Assembly (NCBI GenBank): GCA_036258055.1
Contig: DATAEK010000289.1
Span: forward strand, 1 to 17,760
DNA length: 17,760 nucleotides
Direction: 5' to 3'
DNA from: DATAEK01 sp036258055
GTDB taxonomy: Bacteria; Acidobacteriota; Vicinamibacteria; Vicinamibacterales; 2-12-FULL-66-21
In this document: in pieces, positions 12,761-17,760 of the stretch
Numbering within the stretch: position 1 is the first letter of the stretch
Layout of the letters: each line of letters opens with the position of its first letter
The notes under the pieces: model-generated
The model's database searches: none
What the model was told of the DNA's origin: nothing
What the model saw: only the letters and a program-made list of their open reading frames with translations
Program-made: the position numbers and the translations under genes

Positions 12761-14695
12761 CTAGAACCGCACGAGGAACCCGCCCACGACGCGCTTCGGC
12801 GGCCGCACGACGAGCAACTCGTCGTAGACCGACCCGAGCTCGCTGGGATCGTGGAACAGGTTTCGGAGACCGACGAGGATCTCCCACCGCGTACCAGCAA
12901 AGGCGAACGGGAGCGCCTGATTCACCTGCACGTCGAAGCGCGCGTCAAACCCTGGTCGCTGAAGAACCGTGTCGGTTCGAGAGAAACCGGTATTGACCTT
13001 GTAAAGCAGGAACACGTGCGTCGACGTCTCGGGAATATCCGCTTCGAAAGACGTGGTCACGTCGTGAAGATCTTCGACGTCGGGTCGAATCGTCGCCGGC
13101 GATCGTTCGGCGAGGTCGGAGACGTCGGCGCGTGAGAGCCAACGCGCCTGCGTCACGCTGTAGTCGATCGACGCCCGCATGCGCTTTCCGGGCGGGCTGC
13201 TCAGTCGGAACGCCCAGCCGTCGGCGGCAACCGCACCGGCATCGGCGACATAGTAATGGCCGACCGATTCGGAACGTCCCGGCAGGTCGACACCGAAGAG
13301 GGTGACGAGCTGATCGTCCACATCCTGAAAGAAACGGCGCACGCCGAGCACGTAGGTGTCCTCGAACTGATGCTCGAGGCCGACTTCCACGTAGCGCGCG
13401 CGTTCGACGCGGAAGTCGCGATCGTCCGGACGGCCAAGCGGCGCAAACGTCCGCTCCGGCGGAAGCCACGGTCCCGGAACCCCGGTCGCGAGGAACTCTT
13501 CGGCGCCCGGGGCAATCATGCGCTGCCCCACAGTGGTGGTGATCCGGGTGTCCTTCACCGGTTCGATGGTGACGCCGAGGCGCGGGCTCAGCAGACCGCG
13601 AACCTGCAGGTAGTCGTAGTGCGCGTAGCGGCCGCCGTATTCGACAGTCAACCGCGGCAGCACGTTCCAGCGATCGAAGGCGTAGAGCTCGCCGACGTTG
13701 CGGCTGCCGTCCGTCACCGCGGCAAGTGCCGCGGGATTGCCTCCCACGTACTCCTGAGTGCTGTACGACAAGCCGAGATTGTAGGCGTGCGCGGATCCCG
13801 GGCGTGACGCGAAAGAGCCGGCGACGATCCACGACGAGAGATCGCCCTCGCTCATCGCAGCGCGTGCCGACCACGCGCCCACCGACGTCGGCGCACCGAT
13901 CGAGAGGTACGCGACACCGCGCGGGAAGAGCGCGCCGGAGAGGAAATTGCCCGGCGCGACCGAACCCGTCGTCAGCACGTTCACCTCGCCGGAGAACGGC
14001 AGATCGTTGAAGAGGGTTGCAGCCAGCGTCGCCGCCGAGTCGACCGCGCGCGAGAGCACCGTGCCGTTCGTGGTGTTCGAGGGGTCGGGCTGGTCGTCAC
14101 CCAAGTCAACGGTGGCCGAAGCGTCCTTCAGGATGCTGCGCTTGACGTGGCGCAGCCGCCACGCGGTCTCGGTGTGCGGATGGTCTGCGCTGCCGTCGCT
14201 CGTGCTCTTCTCATCGTCCGGCTGATCGGCCAGCGTGATCGACGCCGGGAGCTCGAAGCCCGCGGCCATGATCGGTCGCGCGGTCACCGGTGCGGAGACT
14301 CCGGTCGTGCCGACAACGGCCTCGAGCCGGCGAAGGTGCAAACGATATACAGCGGGAATCGTCGAACCCACGCGCACGACCTCGCGAGGTGAACCGCCGA
14401 AGCCGGTGAGGTGGGCCTGCAGGACGTACTCGCCGAGAGGCAGCGCGTCGAGCGAGAAGTAGCCGCGCGAGTCGCTGACGGTCGAGACCAACGTCGCGCC
14501 GAGCGCGGAGACGAGCGCGCCGGCGAGGGGACCTCCGCGGTCATCGCTGACCGTGCCCGTGATGCTGCCGCGCATCAACCTGACGGTCTGCCCCTGCATC
14601 TTCGGCGTCTGCGCCGAGGCTGGCGAGCCGCCGCCGAGTCCTGCCACTACGCTGGCGACCGCCGCCGTCGCAAGCACCCGCGTGAGCCGTTGCAT
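12761..14695 (-). CDS. Carboxypeptidase-regulatory-like domain / outer-membrane beta-barrel protein (TonB-receptor-like)
   Basis: The product is 644 residues from the ATG at 14695, which has GGAGG 5 nt upstream; an ATG 15 bp earlier (14710) is in frame but less well placed. A signal peptide (MQRLTRVLATAAVASVVAGL, cleavage likely after ASA near 28) leads to a carboxypeptidase-D regulatory-like beta-sandwich at about 42-125 (GSITGTVSDDRGGPLAGALV … GYFSLDALPLGEYVL). Residues ~130-235 match no TonB plug I can see. From about 235 alternating aromatic/hydrophobic strands with YNLGLSYS, VEYGGRYAHY, RYVEVGLEHQF and RWEILVGLRNLF look like a beta barrel. The chain ends GGFLVRF, with the C-terminal Phe expected for BAM-assembled proteins. 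This is the layout of 'carboxypeptidase regulatory-like/TonB-dependent receptor' proteins but shorter than the usual 900-1100 residues. It probably resides in the outer membrane; substrate or binding role unknown. The upstream secreted-protein gene ends 26 bp before its start. Confidence 0.82.
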   Translation of the reverse strand: MQRLTRVLATAAVASVVAGLGGGSPASAQTPKMQGQTVRLMRGSITGTVSDDRGGPLAGALVSALGATLVSTVSDSRGYFSLDALPLGEYVLQAHLTGFGGSPREVVRVGSTIPAVYRLHLRRLEAVVGTTGVSAPVTARPIMAAGFELPASITLADQPDDEKSTSDGSADHPHTETAWRLRHVKRSILKDASATVDLGDDQPDPSNTTNGTVLSRAVDSAATLAATLFNDLPFSGEVNVLTTGSVAPGNFLSGALFPRGVAYLSIGAPTSVGAWSARAAMSEGDLSSWIVAGSFASRPGSAHAYNLGLSYSTQEYVGGNPAALAAVTDGSRNVGELYAFDRWNVLPRLTVEYGGRYAHYDYLQVRGLLSPRLGVTIEPVKDTRITTTVGQRMIAPGAEEFLATGVPGPWLPPERTFAPLGRPDDRDFRVERARYVEVGLEHQFEDTYVLGVRRFFQDVDDQLVTLFGVDLPGRSESVGHYYVADAGAVAADGWAFRLSSPPGKRMRASIDYSVTQARWLSRADVSDLAERSPATIRPDVEDLHDVTTSFEADIPETSTHVFLLYKVNTGFSRTDTVLQRPGFDARFDVQVNQALPFAFAGTRWEILVGLRNLFHDPSELGSVYDELLVVRPPKRVVGGFLVRF

Positions 14696-14700
14696 AGCCG

Positions 14701-14705
14701 CCTCC
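14701..14705 (-). promoter_or_regulatory. Shine-Dalgarno site that fixes the barrel protein start
   Basis: GGAGG on the - strand lies 5 nt before the ATG at 14695. It falls downstream of the alternative ATG at 14710, so translation most likely begins at the inner ATG, right at the signal peptide. Confidence 0.7.
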
Positions 14706-14721
14706 GTCATCGCGTGACCAG

Positions 14722-15888
14722 CTACGAGCCGACCGTGAAGTGCACGTCCCGCGTGATGGATTGTCCTGAAAGCAAGTCCGTAATCTTTATCGCCAGCCGA
14801 TAATCACCAAAATCGAACCCCGCGAGCGGAATCCCCTGTCCTGCCATGACGGGATGCCCGGCGTTGGGATCGAACTGGGCGCCCATGATCGCCGGATTGA
14901 ACCGCTGCGGATCCGTGTGGTTGAAGTACTTTTCCCCGTCCCTCTCCGGCGGATGCGGCACGGCAGGCACCGGTGTATCGGCCCGCCCGCCCGGCCCATT
15001 CCGTCGGAAGAAATGGTACTCCACCTGAATGTCGAACTTCTTGTCCGGAGTCACCGTCGGGTTGTAAACCAGGAACACGACGATGAGCTCTTCGTCTTTC
15101 CTGAACCGAAAATCCGCCGCTGGCGTGATGTCGTTCTGGCCGATGACGTACGGCCGCTCGACCAACTCGTCCGGTGAGATCGGCTCGCTCAGCACGTTCA
15201 GCCGATCCGCCAGGATAACCGTGCTCGTCGTCAGCTCGCCTGACCAGAAGTTCGGCACGCTGATCGGCTGCACGAGCACCGCAGCTTTCATCTGCGGGCC
15301 GCGCGATGACGCCGTCGACGTGGTCTGCAGCGATCGCTCCCTGACGACGATATAGATGTCGTAGTCGCCGGGAGCGACCGAGAACCCACGGCTGATTCGG
15401 GCGACGCCTCCCGACTCAGGCTTCAACTCGACCGGAAAAATCGCGTCGACCGGGTACTGAACCTCGGGCGTCTCGCCCCGTCCCTTTTCGGTCGACTTCC
15501 TGTTCTTTGCCGGTCTGGCCGGTGCCGTAACCGCATCCCGCGGCACAGCCCTGACGTACATCAGCGCCGACAGGGCACCGAGGGCCGAGACGTCAATCGT
15601 CAGGGTGAACGGGACGAAGGTGCCCTGCCGCGCCTTCAGGAACTCGTTCTGCCAGCGGATCTGAAAATCCGCAGGGACGGGCTTTCCGGCCAGGGCGGCG
15701 TCGGCGATCGTGAGGACCGCCTGCCCCTCCTGGCGCTGCGATTGCTCCAGTCTGTCCCGCTGTTTGACGTCGGACTTCTGATCCTGGGCCCCAGGCGGCA
15801 CAGCGGCCACGACAGCCAGGCCGAGCGCCACCACCGCTCGACTCCACACGCCTGTCACCGTTCCCATGCGGCTGGTGGGGCCTGTCAC
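14722..15888 (-). CDS. Secreted protein of unknown function
   Basis: I do not recognise a named family. The GTG at 15888 opens 388 codons and has an AGG 6 nt upstream; the in-frame ATG at 15867 (381 residues) is almost as likely. Either start gives a signal peptide (WSRAVVALGLAVVAAVPPGA), so the protein is exported. Visible parts are a Gln/Arg/Glu-rich stretch just after the signal (about 36-55), a basic low-complexity linker (PARPAKNRKSTEKGRGE, about 122-138), and several beta-rich segments such as GDYDIYIVVRE, DEELIVVFLVYNP, FDIQVEYHFFRR and a C-terminal GDYRLAIKITD…RDVHFTV, resembling Ig-like or transglutaminase-associated beta sandwiches. The segment ADTPVPAVPHPP before EKYFNHTDPQRFNP may be an exposed loop. 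It is the first gene behind a near-consensus sigma-70 promoter and is co-transcribed with the outer-membrane barrel gene, so an envelope-facing role is likely. Confidence 0.8.
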   Translation of the reverse strand: MTGPTSRMGTVTGVWSRAVVALGLAVVAAVPPGAQDQKSDVKQRDRLEQSQRQEGQAVLTIADAALAGKPVPADFQIRWQNEFLKARQGTFVPFTLTIDVSALGALSALMYVRAVPRDAVTAPARPAKNRKSTEKGRGETPEVQYPVDAIFPVELKPESGGVARISRGFSVAPGDYDIYIVVRERSLQTTSTASSRGPQMKAAVLVQPISVPNFWSGELTTSTVILADRLNVLSEPISPDELVERPYVIGQNDITPAADFRFRKDEELIVVFLVYNPTVTPDKKFDIQVEYHFFRRNGPGGRADTPVPAVPHPPERDGEKYFNHTDPQRFNPAIMGAQFDPNAGHPVMAGQGIPLAGFDFGDYRLAIKITDLLSGQSITRDVHFTVGS

Positions 15889-15913
15889 ACGTCAAACCTG
15901 ACTAATCTCGTCG

Positions 15914-15942
15914 ATCATAGGCGACCTCCCCCGCCAAGTCAA
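15914..15942 (-). promoter_or_regulatory. Sigma-70-type promoter for the secreted-protein/barrel operon
   Basis: On the - strand TTGACT (15942-15937) and TATGAT (15919-15914) are separated by exactly 17 nt, five of six bases matching the consensus in each box. The predicted start, near 15907, is about 19 nt before the GTG and 40 nt before the ATG of the secreted protein gene. In such GC-rich DNA this match is unlikely to be chance. Confidence 0.75.
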
Positions 15943-16015
15943 AGAATGGCCGAGCCTTCCGGGCACCCGTCCCACGTCCGTTTTTCCGGGTCCCTTGATA
16001 TCATCGACGCCGCCG

Positions 16016-16297
16016 ATGAACCCCCGGATTCCGCGTGTTGAACGACACGGCGATCGGAACTCAGGCATATCCGTCGAACCTGCTCGCGGGCTCGACCCGG
16101 TTCCCGTTGAGGACGCATTCAGAGACGTCCTGAGCACCTCGCTGCACGTGTGCATTTCCGGGCAACTGTCCGCCGGCACAACCATCGGAGGGTCGGCCCC
16201 CGGCAACCTGAAACTGTCCGGGCACACCGTGTGCGGCCTGCCGGTGAAGACCACTCGATCGCGCGCTGCGCACACGCGTGCGGTCATGACACGCTGA
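16016..16297 (+). CDS. Possible small hypothetical protein upstream of glgC
   Basis: An open frame of 93 codons from the ATG at 16016 (a TTG at 15995 would add seven) ends in TGA at 16295-16297, 7 bp before the glgC GTG. No family is recognised. The second half shows mostly G or C in third codon positions, as in the neighbouring genes, and the peptide FRDVLSTSLHVCISGQ / GNLKLSGHTVCGLPVK is reasonably protein-like, whereas the first half is not. The ribosome binding site of glgC overlaps its stop, which would allow translational coupling. There is no visible ribosome binding site for this ORF itself. It could be a remnant, a leader, or simply non-coding. Confidence 0.3.
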   Translation: MNPRIPRVERHGDRNSGISVEPARGLDPVPVEDAFRDVLSTSLHVCISGQLSAGTTIGGSAPGNLKLSGHTVCGLPVKTTRSRAAHTRAVMTR

Positions 16298-16299
16298 GG
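16296..16299 (+). promoter_or_regulatory. Ribosome binding site of glgC
   Basis: GAGG lies 5 nt before the GTG at 16305 and supports that codon as the start. The conserved AGGVGERLYPLT motif begins 10 codons later, as expected for the family. Confidence 0.6.
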
Positions 16300-16304
16300 C
16301 GGAC

Positions 16305-17573
16305 GTGCAGGACGATACCCTGGTCATGGTGCTGGCCGGCGGCGTGGGCGAGCGGCTCTATCCGCTGACGAAAGAGCGCGCGAAGCCCGCCGTGTACTTC
16401 GGCGGCCCGTATCGCATCATCGACTTCACGCTCAGCAACTGCATCAACTCCGGGCTGCGCAAGATCTTCATCGCGCTTCAGTACAAGTCGCTCTCGCTCA
16501 GCCGCCACATCCGCATGGGCTGGAGCGTCGTCGCCGACGAGCTCGGCGAGTTCGTCGAGATTCTCAGCCCGCAGAAACGCGTCGGAGAGCATTGGTACCT
16601 CGGCACCGCCGACGCGGTCTATCAGAATCTTTATTCGATTCTCCGCGAGGACCCGCGGCATCTCATGGTTCTCTCCGGCGATCACGTCTACAAGATGGAC
16701 TACGCGAAGATGCTGCGCTTCCATCGCGAGCGCAACGCCGGCGCGACGATGGCGGTCATCGAGGTGCCGTCCGAGGAAGCCAGCCGCTTCGGCGTCCTCG
16801 AAGTAGATGCGGACGATCGCCTGACCGGATTCCTCGAGAAGCCGAAGCACCTGCCGCCGGGTCAGCAGGTACTGGCATCGATGGGGATCTACATCTTCGA
16901 CATGCGAAAGCTGGTGCCGGCGCTCGAAGCGGATGCCGCGCGATCGACCACGCACGACTTCGGCAAGGACATCATCCCGTCGCTCATTGCCGACGTTCCG
17001 GTGTATGCGTACCGGTTCTACGACGAGAACAAGAAGGCCGCGAAGTACTGGCGCGACATCGGAACGCTCGACGCCTACTTCGACGCGAATATGGATCTGT
17101 GCCACGTGAACCCGGAGTTCAACCTCTACGATCCGGAGTGGCCGCTGCGCACGTATCAGGTCCAGGCGCCACCCGCGAAGTTCGTGTTCGCCGACGACGG
17201 GCGGCGCTGCGGGCAGGCGCTCGACTCGATCATCTCCGCCGGGTGCATCGTCTCGGGCAGCCGGATCACGGGCAGCGTGCTCTGCCCTAACGTGCGAGTT
17301 CACAGCTTCTGCCAGATCGACCAGAGCATCCTGATGCCCGGCGTCCGGGTCGGACGCCACGCGAAAACCCGCCGCGCGATCATCGACCGCGACGTCTTCA
17401 TTCCTCGCGGTGCGCTCATCGGCTACAACGACGAGGAGGATCGCCGCCGCCACACCGTCACGGAAAGCGGTATCGTCGTCGTGACGACCGATGACCAGCC
17501 GTTCGTGGCGGACATCACGGAGGAGGCGCTGCGGATCGAGGCGGAGTTCGATCGCCGCGGAGCGGAGACGTAG
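16305..17573 (+). CDS. glgC: Glucose-1-phosphate adenylyltransferase (ADP-glucose pyrophosphorylase)
   Basis: The 422-residue enzyme makes ADP-glucose from ATP and glucose-1-phosphate, the committed step of bacterial glycogen synthesis in the cytoplasm. Its length is close to that of E. coli GlgC (431). The nucleotidyltransferase domain has AGGVGERLYPLTKERAKPAV (11-30), YRIIDFTLSNCINSGL (36-51), LQYKSLSLSRHI, GTADAVYQN (100-108), catalytic D126 in SGDHVYKMDY, and FLEKP (176-180) with the glucose-1-phosphate-binding Lys K179. The C-terminal part (about 300-400) has the left-handed beta-helix pattern with ISAGCIVSG, SVLCPNVRVHSFCQI and RAIIDRDVFIPRG. The start is GTG with GAGG 5 nt upstream. 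No glgA, glgB or glgP lies in the window, so partners may be elsewhere, or the ADP-glucose may be shared with other alpha-glucan (for example trehalose) routes. Allosteric effectors cannot be read from the sequence. Confidence 0.96.
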   Translation: MQDDTLVMVLAGGVGERLYPLTKERAKPAVYFGGPYRIIDFTLSNCINSGLRKIFIALQYKSLSLSRHIRMGWSVVADELGEFVEILSPQKRVGEHWYLGTADAVYQNLYSILREDPRHLMVLSGDHVYKMDYAKMLRFHRERNAGATMAVIEVPSEEASRFGVLEVDADDRLTGFLEKPKHLPPGQQVLASMGIYIFDMRKLVPALEADAARSTTHDFGKDIIPSLIADVPVYAYRFYDENKKAAKYWRDIGTLDAYFDANMDLCHVNPEFNLYDPEWPLRTYQVQAPPAKFVFADDGRRCGQALDSIISAGCIVSGSRITGSVLCPNVRVHSFCQIDQSILMPGVRVGRHAKTRRAIIDRDVFIPRGALIGYNDEEDRRRHTVTESGIVVVTTDDQPFVADITEEALRIEAEFDRRGAET

Positions 17574-17583
17574 AAGAGGAGTC

Positions 17584-17603
17584 AGGAGGTAGGAGGTTAG
17601 GAG
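17584..17603 (+). repeat. Short degenerate copy of the 7-bp G-rich repeat
   Basis: AGGAGGT-AGGAGGTT-AGGAG shows two to three units of the same repeat that forms the longer array 66 bp downstream. One extra T interrupts the second unit. It begins 10 bp after the glgC stop. Confidence 0.75.
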
Positions 17604-17610
17604 CGGCCCA

Positions 17611-17625
17611 CGCGATGTCATCGCG
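17611..17625. repeat. Short palindrome
   Basis: CGCGATG and CATCGCG form a perfect 7-bp inverted repeat around a single central T. As RNA the one-base loop would open to a shorter stem. It could be a protein-binding site or part of a repeat element together with the flanking G-rich arrays. Confidence 0.5.
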
Positions 17626-17637
17626 ACGCATCACATC

Positions 17638-17666
17638 AGAAACTGTCTCAGAACGGAGCAGTTTCT
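17638..17666 (+). terminator. Hairpin downstream of glgC, weak terminator candidate
   Basis: AGAAACTG and CAGTTTCT form a perfect 8-bp stem with a 13-nt loop, 65 bp after the glgC stop. The stem is AT-rich for this DNA and is followed by only one further T before GGG, so it would be a poor intrinsic terminator. It may instead be part of a repeat element or a 3'-end stabiliser. Confidence 0.35.
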
Positions 17667-17668
17667 TG

Positions 17669-17728
17669 GGAGGTAGGAGGTAGGAGGTAGGAGGTAGGAG
17701 GTAGGAGGTAGGAGGTAGGAGGTAGGAG
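17669..17728 (+). repeat. Tandem array of a 7-bp G-rich unit (AGGTAGG), about 8.5 copies
   Basis: Eight perfect units of AGGTAGG occupy 17671-17726, flanked by partial units on both sides. The + strand has regularly spaced GG pairs every 2-3 bases and no C, so it could form two-layer G-quadruplexes. Such perfect short arrays are prone to slippage. The array is outside coding sequence. Confidence 0.95.
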
Positions 17729-17760
17729 CAGAATCGCTCTGAAAATGGGCTGTCGCAACT

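Larger units (their letters stand above)
15889..16304. other. Divergent intergenic region between the secreted-protein unit and glgC
   Basis: About 415 bp separate the divergent genes. The left edge carries the sigma-70 promoter described separately. I saw no convincing promoter for glgC, no riboswitch-like fold and no repeat. The right part contains an uncertain small ORF reading towards glgC. Open frames also exist on the - strand across this stretch (to 16287), but their product is Arg/Ser/Pro-rich and looks like antisense noise. Confidence 0.6.
17574..17760. other. Non-coding region downstream of glgC with repeats
   Basis: No gene is supported here. The stretch holds a short G-rich repeat cluster (17584-17603), two inverted repeats, the long 7-bp tandem array and a final 32 bp without recognisable content. 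A classic terminator with a T-run for glgC was not found. Confidence 0.6.

Noticed and set aside
16038..16070. Possible sigma-70 promoter for glgC (TTGAAC … CATAT)
   Set aside because: Spacing between the boxes is over 20 nt and the -10 match is poor.
15892..16287. Open frame of 131 codons on the - strand upstream of the secreted protein gene
   Set aside because: It would run across the sigma-70 promoter, has a Ser/Arg/Pro-rich composition and no ribosome binding site or family.
16284..17621. Open frame of 445 codons on the - strand opposite glgC
   Set aside because: It fully overlaps an unmistakable glgC and has no recognisable motif; it also starts in the non-coding repeat region.
17669..17728. 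CRISPR-like repetition
   Set aside because: The unit is only 7 bp and directly tandem with no spacers, so it is a simple sequence repeat.

Overview
The window is GC-rich, densely coded bacterial DNA. It carries an envelope or exopolysaccharide glycosylation operon, a sigma-54 two-component pair, an outer-membrane/secreted protein pair and a glycogen (ADP-glucose) gene. A didermal soil-type bacterium fits best, and Acidobacteriota (Vicinamibacteria-like) is my guess. The basis is a carboxypeptidase-regulatory-domain beta-barrel protein, a PDZ-containing ComP-like histidine kinase next to an NtrC-family regulator, and the overall base composition. The taxon is inference; no rRNA or marker gene is present.

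Left arm, + strand, 1-8118: the tail of a STAS-domain protein, then seven genes that overlap by 4 bp or are separated by at most 28 bp. In order they are a UbiA-family decaprenyl-phosphate phosphoribosyltransferase-like membrane enzyme (137-1102), a DUF362 protein (1131-2414), a coiled-coil protein with an Arg-rich, charge-segregated tail (2418-3203), and four GT4-type glycosyltransferases (3200-4522, 4519-5736, 5733-6809, 6829-8118). The four transferases form two paralogous pairs nested as A-B-B'-A'. Together they look like a polyprenyl-linked glycan assembly operon.

Centre, - strand, 12519-8140: a multi-domain membrane sensor kinase (PDZ, multi-TM, GAF, PAS, HisKA, HATPase) followed by a sigma-54 response regulator. 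They run convergently towards the glycosyltransferase operon and meet it at a GC hairpin (8120-8139). A close match to a sigma-54 -24/-12 promoter (12566-12582), with an imperfect palindrome just upstream, lies before the kinase. This suggests the pair activates its own transcription and favours a kinase start further downstream than the longest reading frame.

Right arm, - strand, 15888-12761: a secreted protein of unknown function and a carboxypeptidase-regulatory-like/beta-barrel outer-membrane protein. They form a two-gene unit with a near-consensus sigma-70 promoter (TTGACT-17-TATGAT) in front and a clean intrinsic terminator (12704-12731) behind. Right end, + strand: glgC (16305-17573), preceded by an uncertain small ORF and followed by about 190 bp of non-coding DNA with a 7-bp G-rich tandem repeat and two hairpin-forming inverted repeats.

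No tRNA, rRNA, CRISPR array, insertion sequence or integrase was seen. The most notable signals are the self-regulating sigma-54 kinase promoter, the nested glycosyltransferase duplication, the DPPR-synthase/DUF362/coiled-coil combination at the head of the operon, and the plug-less TonB-receptor-like barrel.
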